From Paraeggerthella hongkongensis (GTDB taxonomy: Bacteria; Actinomycetota; Coriobacteriia; Coriobacteriales; Eggerthellaceae): a DNA stretch of 64,000 nt. The stretch lies in contig NZ_QICD01000002.1 in the NCBI RefSeq assembly GCF_003726035.1, positions 230,748-294,747 on the forward strand, given 5' to 3'. Of this stretch, positions 27,219 through 35,003 are shown one piece after another. The translations under genes were made by a program, and so were the position numbers. The notes beneath the pieces were generated by a model. It saw only the letters and a list, made by a program, of their open reading frames with translations. It had not been told where the DNA came from and did not search any database. The number at the start of each line of letters is the position of its first letter. Position 1 is the first letter of the stretch.

Positions 27219-28845
27219 CGGACATCACGATGGGATACAGGGGCTGATCGCCGCGATGGGCGTCGATCTCAAGATCCTCGTGGGCCTCTTCGATGCGCGC
27301 CACCAAGGCGTCGAACGCATCGTCGTCGATGTCCTCGCCCGCCAGGATGGTCAGCGTGTCCGCATCGTCGGCGTCCATGACGGTCAGAAGCGCCATGACG
27401 ACCTCTTCGGTCGAAGAGCCGACGGATTCGATGGAGCCGTCGGCGATGCCGATGACGTCGCCTTCCTTGATGGGGTTGTCATGCGCGTCCTTGGAGTCCT
27501 TGATGGCAGTGGTGACCTCGCCGGTCTTCACGTCGGCGTACGCCTCGGTCATGGACTCGACGTTGTCGTCCAGGCTGGCGTCCTCGTCGAAGCCGAACAG
27601 AGCTGCGAACGCCTCGGGCACGCTGCGCGTCGGAACCACGGCGCACGGCTTATCGGCCAGCTCGCAGGCGCTCTGGGCAGCCATGATGATGTTCTTGTTG
27701 TTCGGCAAGAAGATCACGGCGTCGGCGTTGACCTCGCCCGCGGCGTCCAAAAGGTCCTTCGTCGAAGGGTTCATGGTCTGCCCGCCGGAAACCACCACGT
27801 CGACGCCCAAGCTCTTGAGTATCTTCGCGTTGCCCTCGCCCGCGGCAACCGCCACGAAGCCGAGCGGCTTGGAAACGGCGGCTTCCTCGGCGGCCAGCGC
27901 GTCGGTGCGCGCGGCGCTCTGAAGCTGCATGTTATGGATATGCACCTCGGAGATCTGGGAATCGTGCGTCAAGAACCAGCCGAGCACCTCGTCGGGACGG
28001 TTGGAGTGCACGTGCACCTTGAAGTTGGGGTGCATGCCCACCATGAGGTCGCAATCGCCCATCGTGGGCAGAAACTCGCGCGCAGCGTCCACATCGACCG
28101 TATCCGAATGCACCAAGAACTCGGTGCAGTAGCGAAACGCCGAGCCCTCCCAGTCGTTGACCTGCTCGATCTCGACCTTCGGCGCAGCATTGCGGGCGAA
28201 GGCCAGCTCGTCGCGCAAAGGGCCCTCCTTGCCGGTCAGCGCGGCCACGAAGGCATCGAAGAAGATGGCCAGGCCGAAGCCGCCAGCGTCCACTACGCCG
28301 TTCTCCTTGAGAACGGGAAGCAGATCGGGCGTGCGCTGCACGGAAGCGTAGGCTTCCTCCACCACGGCGGCCAGCGCTTCGTCGCACGAGAGCTTCTTCT
28401 TGCGCGCGCGCTTGGCGGCGGAAGCCGAATCCTTCAGCACCGTGAGGATGGTCCCCTCGACCGGCTTGCGCACGGCCTGGAACGCCACTTCCTGGGACTT
28501 GGCGAACGCGGCTTCGATGCTGTCGGCATTCAATTCATCGTGCCCGACACTGCCCTCGCACAGACCGCGTAAAATTTGCGAGGTGATGACACCGGAGTTA
28601 CCGCGAGCGCCCATGAGCGCGCCGGTCGTGATCGCCTTGCGAATTTCCGCGCCGCTAGCCCCGATGGGAAGCGCGGCAAGGTTCTCGACAACCGTCTCGA
28701 GCGTCAGCGACATGTTCGTGCCGGTGTCTCCGTCGGGCACGGGAAAGACGTTAAGACGATTGATCTCGTCTTTGCGCTCGCTCAAGGTCTTGCTCGCCGC
28801 CGCAATGGCATTGAGCAGGTCGTTCGCGGTATAGGATTCTGACAT
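27211..28845 (-). CDS. DAK2-domain protein, fatty acid kinase FakA-like (YloV)
   Basis: 544-aa protein of the FakA/YloV family: N-terminal DAK2 ATP-binding domain (5-205) with the metal-binding NVFPVPDGDTGTNMSLT (about 32-48), a middle region and a C-terminal DegV-like domain. With a FakB partner it would phosphorylate fatty acids for PlsX/PlsY use. No FakB gene is in the window, but plsX, plsY and plsC are. GAAGGAG lies 11 nt before the chosen ATG. It follows the Asp23 gene, the usual yloU-yloV-recG order. Confidence 0.92.
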   Translation of the reverse strand: MSESYTANDLLNAIAAASKTLSERKDEINRLNVFPVPDGDTGTNMSLTLETVVENLAALPIGASGAEIRKAITTGALMGARGNSGVITSQILRGLCEGSVGHDELNADSIEAAFAKSQEVAFQAVRKPVEGTILTVLKDSASAAKRARKKKLSCDEALAAVVEEAYASVQRTPDLLPVLKENGVVDAGGFGLAIFFDAFVAALTGKEGPLRDELAFARNAAPKVEIEQVNDWEGSAFRYCTEFLVHSDTVDVDAAREFLPTMGDCDLMVGMHPNFKVHVHSNRPDEVLGWFLTHDSQISEVHIHNMQLQSAARTDALAAEEAAVSKPLGFVAVAAGEGNAKILKSLGVDVVVSGGQTMNPSTKDLLDAAGEVNADAVIFLPNNKNIIMAAQSACELADKPCAVVPTRSVPEAFAALFGFDEDASLDDNVESMTEAYADVKTGEVTTAIKDSKDAHDNPIKEGDVIGIADGSIESVGSSTEEVVMALLTVMDADDADTLTILAGEDIDDDAFDALVARIEEAHEDLEIDAHRGDQPLYPIVMSVE

Positions 28846-28931
28846 GGTGGTTCTATTCTCCTTCAAATTGGCCCGCCGCGCGCGTCGTCCTCGCGCTGTG
28901 CGCAGCGGTTCGTCAAAGACAGGCGGCGATG

Positions 28932-29279
28932 CTACTTGCGCACCTTCACGCCCTGCACGTGCACCTCTACCCCGTCGAGCGGGACGCGAGCGTACTCGGT
29001 CAAGGCGAACGTTACCTGGTCGATGAGGTTCTGCGACACCGTGTTGATGTTCGTGCCGTACTCGATGACCACGTACAGCTCAACGTGCACGCCGCTGTCG
29101 GTCGCGGTCACCACCACGCCGCGACGAAGCCGGGAGGCCGGGAGTATCTTCGCGATGCCGTCGGCAGCAGAGGGCGCAGCCATGCCGACCACGCCGTAGC
29201 ATTCGAGCGCGGCATTGCCGACCATATCGGCCAAGACATCGTTGGCAACATGGAGGTTGCCAGGTATCGTATCGTTCAT
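28932..29279 (-). CDS. Asp23/Gls24 family protein (YloU)
   Basis: 115-aa protein of the Asp23/Gls24 family, which often binds membranes or responds to envelope stress. It begins MNDTIPGNLHVANDVLADMV, with the family block NAALECYGVVGMA (about 22-34) and VVIEYGTNINTVSQNLID (about 68-85). It heads the operon with the DAK2 gene and recG and is divergent from rpmB. TATACT lies about 53 nt upstream (29332-29337). Confidence 0.92.
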   Translation of the reverse strand: MNDTIPGNLHVANDVLADMVGNAALECYGVVGMAAPSAADGIAKILPASRLRRGVVVTATDSGVHVELYVVIEYGTNINTVSQNLIDQVTFALTEYARVPLDGVEVHVQGVKVRK

Positions 29280-29402
29280 GGCGTTCCTTTCCGAGCGCGG
29301 ACGGACCGCGCGCTGCAAAACCTGCTTCAGCAGTATAGCGCAAGGCCTTGCGCCCGTGCGACGTGCCCAATTGCAACTGAAAGTATATTACACGAAAAAT
29401 TC

Positions 29403-29432
29403 TTGTGGCCGTTTGAGTTTATGTGCTATAGT
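29403..29432 (+). promoter_or_regulatory. Promoter for rpmB
   Basis: TTGTGG (29403-29408), an 18-base spacer, and TATAGT (29427-29432) preceded by TGTGC. It lies about 65 bases upstream of rpmB in a locally AT-rich stretch. Confidence 0.6.
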
Positions 29433-29498
29433 GTGAAGGCTTTTTTGTCATCAACGGCTTGCGCCGACGAGCAACCAACGTACATGGAGTGATGAACG

Positions 29499-29690
29499 AT
29501 GTCGAAGATTTGTGAAGTTTGCGGTAAGGCTCCCGTGGCGGGTCGCAGCATTAGCCACTCGCACCGCGTGAGCAATCGCTGGTTCCGTCCGAACGTGCAG
29601 AAGATCACGATCAAGGACAACAAGGGCCGCGTCCGCAAGGCCAACGTCTGCACGAAGTGCATGAAGGCCGGCAAGGTCGAGCGCGCGTAA
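29499..29690 (+). CDS. rpmB: 50S ribosomal protein L28
   Basis: 63-aa large-subunit protein: MSKICEVCGKAPVAGRSISH, with a CxxC pair at 5-8 and a second pair CTKC near 51-54, the zinc-binding version of L28. GGAGTGA precedes the start. It is a single-gene transcript with its own promoter and terminator. Confidence 0.97.
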   Translation: MSKICEVCGKAPVAGRSISHSHRVSNRWFRPNVQKITIKDNKGRVRKANVCTKCMKAGKVERA

Positions 29691-29729
29691 GTTCGCGCTT
29701 CGCGCGACCGCTCGTCGCGCATGCATCGA

Positions 29730-29757
29730 GTAAAAAGCCCGCATCGCTGCGGGCTTT
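29730..29757 (+). terminator. Intrinsic terminator of rpmB
   Basis: AAAAAGCCCGCA-TCGC-TGCGGGCTTTTT, strong stem and T-run, 40 bases after rpmB; likely also works on the other strand. Confidence 0.93.
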
Positions 29758-29818
29758 TTCTCGTTGGGCAGCACGCTCGACGGCGGAAGCCCTGGCTTGG
29801 ATGCGAATCGGAACCGAT

Positions 29819-30538
29819 TTACTCCAAGATGAGCAAACGGCCGCAATGGGGACATGCGGCCATGTTTCCCTGCGCGCGCATGTCGATGAGCCGGCCGTGT
29901 TCGATTCCCATGCGGCACGCCCCGCAGTTGGCCCCCTGCAAGCGCGCGACCGCAACGCCCCCTGTACGGGAAAGCGTTTTCGCGTACGCCTCGAACAGTT
30001 CCTTCGGCAACGCCGCCGCCAGCGATGCGCGCTCGGCCTCCAACCGGGCAAGACTGTCCTTGAGCGCCCCGCCTTCCTTCACGAACACCTGGGTAGCCGC
30101 TGCTTCCTGGGAGTCGATGTCGGCAAGCGCCTTCGCCACCTGGGCTTGCACAGCCTCTATCTTCGCCAGTTCTTCACCTACGGAGGTCAGTTCGCCTTCC
30201 AAGAAGTTGCGACGCTTCGCGAAGCCGTTGAGCTCCTTCGTCCGAGCCTCGACGGCACGGTAGTCTCCGCGCGCACCATCGATCTCGCCTTGGACCTTGC
30301 TCTGCTTTTCGGCCAAGGACGCATCCTCGTCGGTAATGCGCGCGAGCTTCGCGTCGGCTTCAGCATGAAGCGCCTCGAGCTGCGCGCGCTTCTGGTCGAC
30401 CGCCTTGCGCTTGGTTCGCGCGTCGAGGATGATGCGACGCTGAGGAAGCTCTTCAAGCTGCTTTCGCGCGCGCATGGCCTCCAAATCGATATGCTGCATT
30501 TGGAGCAGCGTTGCAAGATCATCGGTATCTACATGCAT
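29819..30538 (-). CDS. C4 zinc-ribbon coiled-coil protein (DUF164/CT398-type)
   Basis: 239-aa protein with a long antiparallel coiled coil (about 15-175) and a C-terminal zinc ribbon: CGAC near 207-210 and CPHC near 230-233. This is the architecture of the CT398/CdsZ family, of unclear role. It lies upstream of nothing obvious and 49 nt downstream of the Nif3-like gene, commonly a neighbour of this family. Confidence 0.88.
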   Translation of the reverse strand: MHVDTDDLATLLQMQHIDLEAMRARKQLEELPQRRIILDARTKRKAVDQKRAQLEALHAEADAKLARITDEDASLAEKQSKVQGEIDGARGDYRAVEARTKELNGFAKRRNFLEGELTSVGEELAKIEAVQAQVAKALADIDSQEAAATQVFVKEGGALKDSLARLEAERASLAAALPKELFEAYAKTLSRTGGVAVARLQGANCGACRMGIEHGRLIDMRAQGNMAACPHCGRLLILE

Positions 30539-30587
30539 GCGTTTCCTTTGTCTGCGTCTCAGCGCCGCGCACGCGACGTTGAGATCA

Positions 30588-31493
30588 TTATACCCGTACC
30601 GTTTCAGGGTACGTCCAGTTATCCCGTTGATCGATCATCATCACAAGCTCATCGGGAATACCCGCGCTTTTGACGGCTGCCGCAAGCACCGGCACAAGCG
30701 GAAGCTCGCTGGTGTCGTGCCCCAGCTCGATCACGCCCAAGCCCGCTTGGGAAAGATCGAGCGCTTCGTGGTACTTGATCTCGCCGCACACCAAGCAGTC
30801 GGCTTGGGCGCGCAACGCCGCGCGGCCCACGTCGCCGGTTGCGCCGGTGCAGGTGACCACGCGATCCAAGTCGCGCGAGAAATCGCCCCATACGCGAGGC
30901 GCGCGCGCGAACACCGAAGTACAGCGCGCGGCCAGCTGGCCCAAGGTGAGCGCATCGCCTTCGCCAAACCCGCACACCTGCCCGTATCCCTTGCCCTGGG
31001 CTCCGGGGATAGGCAGCAAGACGCGATGGAACACCAGGCTCAACATGCCCGGAAGCACGCAACGGGCGCGCGGGCTTACGTCCAGGGCCGTATGGTAGGA
31101 CATGATCGCCACGCCGCGCTCCACCGCACGCCACACGCCCGCTCCCGAGCACGCCGCCACCGACGATGCCGGCTTGAAGGAGTCCGGCGGAGCAAGAAAC
31201 GCTGGATGGTGCGTCACCAGCACGTTCGCTCCGGCGTCGGCCGCAGCGTCGATGGCCGCCACCGTGGGATCGAGGGCAACGGCCACCCCGGCCACCACGC
31301 GCGCGGGGTCCCCCACGGTCATGCCGGTGCGGTCCCACGACTCGGCGTCCGCGGGCGGGAACTCGGCAAGAAGGGCGCGCTCGAGCGCGCCGATCGTAAG
31401 GGTTGCCACCGGCTTCGAAAGCGGGCCGGACGCACGGCAGGCGAGGCCCTTCTGCTTCTTACCGTCCTTTTGGTTCTTCTTAGCTGCAACCAT
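30588..31493 (-). CDS. Nif3-like dinuclear metal centre protein
   Basis: 301-aa member of the Nif3/YbgI/YqfO family, which forms hexameric toroids with two metals per subunit; often annotated as GTP cyclohydrolase I type 2. Metal-ligand motifs are VLVTHHPAFL (about 95-104) and a late GVIELGHDTSE. The first 25 residues are a lysine-rich extension. AAGGAG lies 8 nt before the chosen ATG at 31491-31493. It precedes the zinc-ribbon gene. Confidence 0.88.
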   Translation of the reverse strand: MVAAKKNQKDGKKQKGLACRASGPLSKPVATLTIGALERALLAEFPPADAESWDRTGMTVGDPARVVAGVAVALDPTVAAIDAAADAGANVLVTHHPAFLAPPDSFKPASSVAACSGAGVWRAVERGVAIMSYHTALDVSPRARCVLPGMLSLVFHRVLLPIPGAQGKGYGQVCGFGEGDALTLGQLAARCTSVFARAPRVWGDFSRDLDRVVTCTGATGDVGRAALRAQADCLVCGEIKYHEALDLSQAGLGVIELGHDTSELPLVPVLAAAVKSAGIPDELVMMIDQRDNWTYPETVRV

Positions 31494-31538
31494 GACGCTG
31501 CTCCTTTGCTCGAATTGCAAGAAACGACTGCATCCAGA

Positions 31539-32348
31539 TTACTCGATGGGTATTTCGCGACGGTCCCCATCGGCTGTCGGCACCGTAACCGTTTTGTAAC
31601 CGGCTCGAGCCATGAGACGGTACGCCTGCTCGATATCGCGCGCAACGTTTTGGGGCCTGTGCGCGTCGGTGCCAACGGTGCATGGAACGCCGGCGCGGCA
31701 AAACGCCTCCAGAAGCGCGGGCGCGGGGAACATCTCCTTGCAGGCGTAGTACGAGCCCGACGTGTTCACCTCGATCATGCGGCCCGACGCCGCGCACGCC
31801 TGCGCGGCCTGATCGTAGAGCGGCTGCGGATCGAAGCTGGGGTAGAACCCGAACTTCTTGGCCAGATCAGGGTGGGACATCACGTGAAACGGCATGGTCG
31901 ACAGCACGGCTTCGCACCAAACCTCGAAGTAGCGGCGCCAGATGGCGTCTGCGCCCACCTCGTCCCATCGACCGCGCTGGGCAGGATCGTCGAACGGCCA
32001 GCGGTCCACGAAATGCACCGACCCCAACACCAGGTCGAACGGCGAGAAATCATCTTCGGCAAACACGCGGTCCTCGTCGTCGCCCAGCCAGTCCAGCTCG
32101 CAACCCGCGATGATCTCCATCTCCGGATGGGCTGCACGAGCGGCCTCGATGGCGGCCAGGTACTCGCCCACCCGATCGGCGGGCATGGCCAAGTAACTCT
32201 GCGGATCGAACGCATCGGTCAGCGGAAAGTGCTCCGTCACGGCGATGGTGGAAATGCCTGCCGCCGCTGCAGCGGACACCAGCTCCTCCACCGTGCCCTC
32301 CCCGTGGTTCGTAAAGCACGTATGCGTATGCGTGGTAACGAGTTCCAT
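31539..32348 (-). CDS. PHP-domain histidinol-phosphatase-like phosphoesterase
   Basis: 269-aa PHP metallo-phosphoesterase. It starts MELVTTHTHTCFTNHGEGTV, with the HTH metal motif at 7-9. Later blocks are AVTEHFPL, GCELDW, HVMSHPDL and a C-terminal VGTDAHRPQNV. This is the HisJ/HisK layout. No other his genes are nearby, so another phosphate ester is possible. The long frame to 32627 is rejected since it overlaps the desulfurase gene. Confidence 0.85.
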   Translation of the reverse strand: MELVTTHTHTCFTNHGEGTVEELVSAAAAAGISTIAVTEHFPLTDAFDPQSYLAMPADRVGEYLAAIEAARAAHPEMEIIAGCELDWLGDDEDRVFAEDDFSPFDLVLGSVHFVDRWPFDDPAQRGRWDEVGADAIWRRYFEVWCEAVLSTMPFHVMSHPDLAKKFGFYPSFDPQPLYDQAAQACAASGRMIEVNTSGSYYACKEMFPAPALLEAFCRAGVPCTVGTDAHRPQNVARDIEQAYRLMARAGYKTVTVPTADGDRREIPIE

Positions 32349-32400
32349 GCTGTTCACAAGCTCCTTAACGCGATCGGGTTCGAAAACCCGGAGGGTCGTA

Positions 32401-33606
32401 TCAGTTCCAATCCAGGCTTTTGCGCATCGCTTCGACGAATGCGTCGACGTCCGCCTCGGTAGTGTAGCGGCCCATCGACACGCGCAGCGCGCCATGGGCG
32501 CGGTCAGCGTCGATTCCCAAAGAGCGCAGCACGTGGCTCGGCTCGAGGGAATGCGACGAACACGCCGAGCCGCCTGACACGCCGAAGCCCTGCATGTCCA
32601 AGCGCAGGATAAGGGTTTCGCTCTCAAGCCCGTCTACCAGCACGTGCACGATATTGGGCAGAAACGCGTCGTCGCCCGGCACAACCTGAACCGTAGCGCA
32701 CACGCCCTCCAGAGCCCCAAGACAAGCGTACAGCTTGTCGCGCAACGCCCGCAAGCGCACCGCCTCGGCCTGCCATTCGGGCTGCACCGCGCGTACGGCC
32801 GCGGCGAACCCTGCCGCAGCGGCGACGTTTTGGGTACCGCTGCGCCGACCGCTTTCCTGCCCGCCGCCCATCTGGTAGGGCTCGAACGGCGTGCGGGTTT
32901 TCAGGTACAAGGCGCCGATTCCCTTGGGGCCGCCCACCTTGTGCGCGGAAAACGAAGCGGCATCGACGCCCCACGCCTCCAGGTTCACAAACGTCTTGCC
33001 AAGCGCCTGCACGGCGTCGGTATGAAAGAGCGCGCCCGCGGCATGCGCGACGCGCGCAAGATCGGCTATCGGCTGGATGCTGCCCACCTCGCTGTTCGCC
33101 GCCTGTACCGAAACGAGCACCGTGTCCTGGTCGAGCGCGCGCTCAAGCGCCTCGACTTCGATGAACCCCTGGCGGTTCGGCGCGAGCCTGGTAACGCGAA
33201 AGCCCTCCGCCTCCAGGCGCTTTGCCGGAGCCAGAACGGCGTCGTGCTCCACTGCCGTGACGATCACGTGGAGCGCAGCCGATCCCTTGCCCGCGCGCCT
33301 GCGCACGCCAGCGGCCGCATGCGCCAGTCCTACGAGAGCGGCGTTGTCCGCTTCCGTAGCGCCCGAGGTGATCACGATCTCGTCAGGTCGGCGCGCACCC
33401 AAATCGGCAGCGAGCGACCTGCGCGCGTCCTCGAGAGCCTTGAACGCCGCCCGCCCGGGAGCATGGAGCGAGTTGGCGTTGCCTCCCACGGAAAGGTTGG
33501 CGCGTCCGGGAACCTGGTAAGGAGCCATGGCAGCCGCAGCCTCTTCGCACAGGGGCGCCGTAGCCGCATAGTCCAGGTACACGTAGTCTTCGGGCACCGA
33601 GCGCAT
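32401..33606 (-). CDS. Cysteine desulfurase (NifS/IscS-type)
   Basis: 401-aa PLP enzyme that takes sulfur from cysteine as an enzyme persulfide, for Fe-S clusters or tRNA thiolation. It has VYLDYAATAPL near the N-terminus, TAVEHDAVL, the PLP lysine in SFSAHKVGGPKG (about 204-215) and catalytic Cys in SGGSACSSHSLEPS. No iscU or mnmA lies alongside; it sits between rpe and the PHP gene, 4 nt after rpe. Confidence 0.92.
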   Translation of the reverse strand: MRSVPEDYVYLDYAATAPLCEEAAAAMAPYQVPGRANLSVGGNANSLHAPGRAAFKALEDARRSLAADLGARRPDEIVITSGATEADNAALVGLAHAAAGVRRRAGKGSAALHVIVTAVEHDAVLAPAKRLEAEGFRVTRLAPNRQGFIEVEALERALDQDTVLVSVQAANSEVGSIQPIADLARVAHAAGALFHTDAVQALGKTFVNLEAWGVDAASFSAHKVGGPKGIGALYLKTRTPFEPYQMGGGQESGRRSGTQNVAAAAGFAAAVRAVQPEWQAEAVRLRALRDKLYACLGALEGVCATVQVVPGDDAFLPNIVHVLVDGLESETLILRLDMQGFGVSGGSACSSHSLEPSHVLRSLGIDADRAHGALRVSMGRYTTEADVDAFVEAMRKSLDWN

Positions 33607-33610
33607 GAAC

Positions 33611-34315
33611 CTACGCCTCCTTCGCGGCAAGGGCGGCCGCGCGCGCCTCTTCGGCGACGGCAGTAATATCGGCGATGGCCTGCGCGGGATTCTCGGCCCC
33701 GCACACGGCGTTGCCGCATACCAAGACGTCGGCGCCGGCCGCCGACACCAGCGGAGCCGTCGTCAAACCTATTCCGCCGTCCACCTGCACAAGCGGAGAA
33801 ACGCCCAGCGCACGCGCCATCTCCACCACGCGCTCGACCTTTTTTTCGCTGCCTTCGATGTAGCTCTGGCCTGAAAAGCCCGGTTCTACGCTCATGATGA
33901 GGACCATGTCCAGATCGGCGAGAACCGGAGCCAGCGCGCCGGTCGGCGTGTTCGGCTTCAAGCTGACCGCAGCCTTCGCGCCGCCCGCATGGATGGCCGC
34001 TACAGCGCGCGACAGCTCGTCGGCCCCCAGCGCCTCAGCGTGGACGGTCACGATGTCCGCGCCCGCGTCGAGGAACCACGGCAGCTGCTCAAGCGGGTTC
34101 GAGATCATGAGGTGAACGTCCAACGGAAGCTCGGTCGCGCGCTTGAGCTGTTTGAGCACGGGCACTCCCATGGTCAGGTTCGGGACGAAATGCCCGTCCA
34201 TGACGTCTACGTGCACGTACCCCGCGCCGGCTTTCTCCAAGAGCGCCACATCGCGCCCCAAGTTCATGAAATCGGCTGATAGGATGGACGGTGCAATCTT
34301 CACCGGTTCGAACAT
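33611..34315 (-). CDS. rpe: Ribulose-phosphate 3-epimerase
   Basis: Interconverts ribulose 5-phosphate and xylulose 5-phosphate in the pentose phosphate pathway; TIM barrel. It is 234 aa. Motifs are IAPSILSADFMNLG (7-20), VDVMDGHFVPNLTMG (36-50, metal and catalytic Asp/His), HLMISNP, MSVEPGFSGQ and VDGGIG. It is the first gene of a minus-strand run with the desulfurase and PHP genes. Confidence 0.95.
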   Translation of the reverse strand: MFEPVKIAPSILSADFMNLGRDVALLEKAGAGYVHVDVMDGHFVPNLTMGVPVLKQLKRATELPLDVHLMISNPLEQLPWFLDAGADIVTVHAEALGADELSRAVAAIHAGGAKAAVSLKPNTPTGALAPVLADLDMVLIMSVEPGFSGQSYIEGSEKKVERVVEMARALGVSPLVQVDGGIGLTTAPLVSAAGADVLVCGNAVCGAENPAQAIADITAVAEEARAAALAAKEA

Positions 34316-34526
34316 GGCTGCGTTCCTTCCTCGTCGCTTGCTGCCGTCATTCTAGCGCAACAGACGTGCGCACGCTTGCGACCGACGCGCGGCAGGCGAA
34401 AAACAACACGCAGCCGCAAGCAGCACCGACCTCTTTCGCGACTCCTTGGTTGCCGAACCGTAACATCGAGGATCGTCCGAGCCGGACTGCATTATAATGA
34501 GGCGAAACCGACCGGAAGAAGGCAAG

Positions 34527-35003
34527 ATGGCTTCAAGCACCGGGATGTACTTCGCGTACCGCACCCCGCACGGACCCATCACCATACGCACGAGCGACCG
34601 CGGCGTCACGCACGTGGCCTTCGGCGACATGGCCCTGTCCGGCATTCGCCATCCCAGCCAGCTTGCCACCCGCACGGCCAACGAGCTTCTGGAGTACTTC
34701 GCCGGAAAGCGCACCTTCTTCGACATCCCGATCGACGCCGAAGGAAGCGCGTTCCAGCGCGCCGTATGGTCCGAGCTGGCCCGCATTCCGTACGGGGCGT
34801 CGCGCACGACGACCGAGGTGGCCACGCTCATGGGCAAGCCGGGCTCCTACCGATCGGTCGGCGCGGCGGTTAAGAAGAACCCGCTTGCCATCTTGGTTCC
34901 CGACCACCGCGTGGTGGGAAGCGACGGTCGACCGATCGGCGCCGATGCATCCGCGCGTCTCAAGAGGGCGCTGCTCGACATGGAACGGAAACGCCTGACG
35001 TGA
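34527..35003 (+). CDS. Alkyltransferase-like protein lacking the catalytic Cys
   Basis: 158-aa homolog of O6-methylguanine-DNA methyltransferase. The C-terminal domain is clear (FQRAVWSELARIPYGASRTT, then GSYRSVGAAVKKNPLAILVP), but the PCHRV active site reads PDHRVV, with Asp126 where the alkyl-accepting Cys should be. The Arg finger (Arg109) is kept. The residue equivalent to the DNA-flipping Tyr aligns with Thr95, and the late YRWG-type loop is GADAS. It cannot be a classical suicide enzyme. It may bind lesions like ATL proteins, though those usually have Trp or Ala at this position. It is coupled by a GTGA overlap to the next gene. TATAAT is at 34493-34498. Confidence 0.85.
   Translation: MASSTGMYFAYRTPHGPITIRTSDRGVTHVAFGDMALSGIRHPSQLATRTANELLEYFAGKRTFFDIPIDAEGSAFQRAVWSELARIPYGASRTTTEVATLMGKPGSYRSVGAAVKKNPLAILVPDHRVVGSDGRPIGADASARLKRALLDMERKRLT

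Noticed and set aside
25542..27380. 612-codon frame antisense to recG
   Set aside because: Arg/His-rich mirror frame with no start signal.
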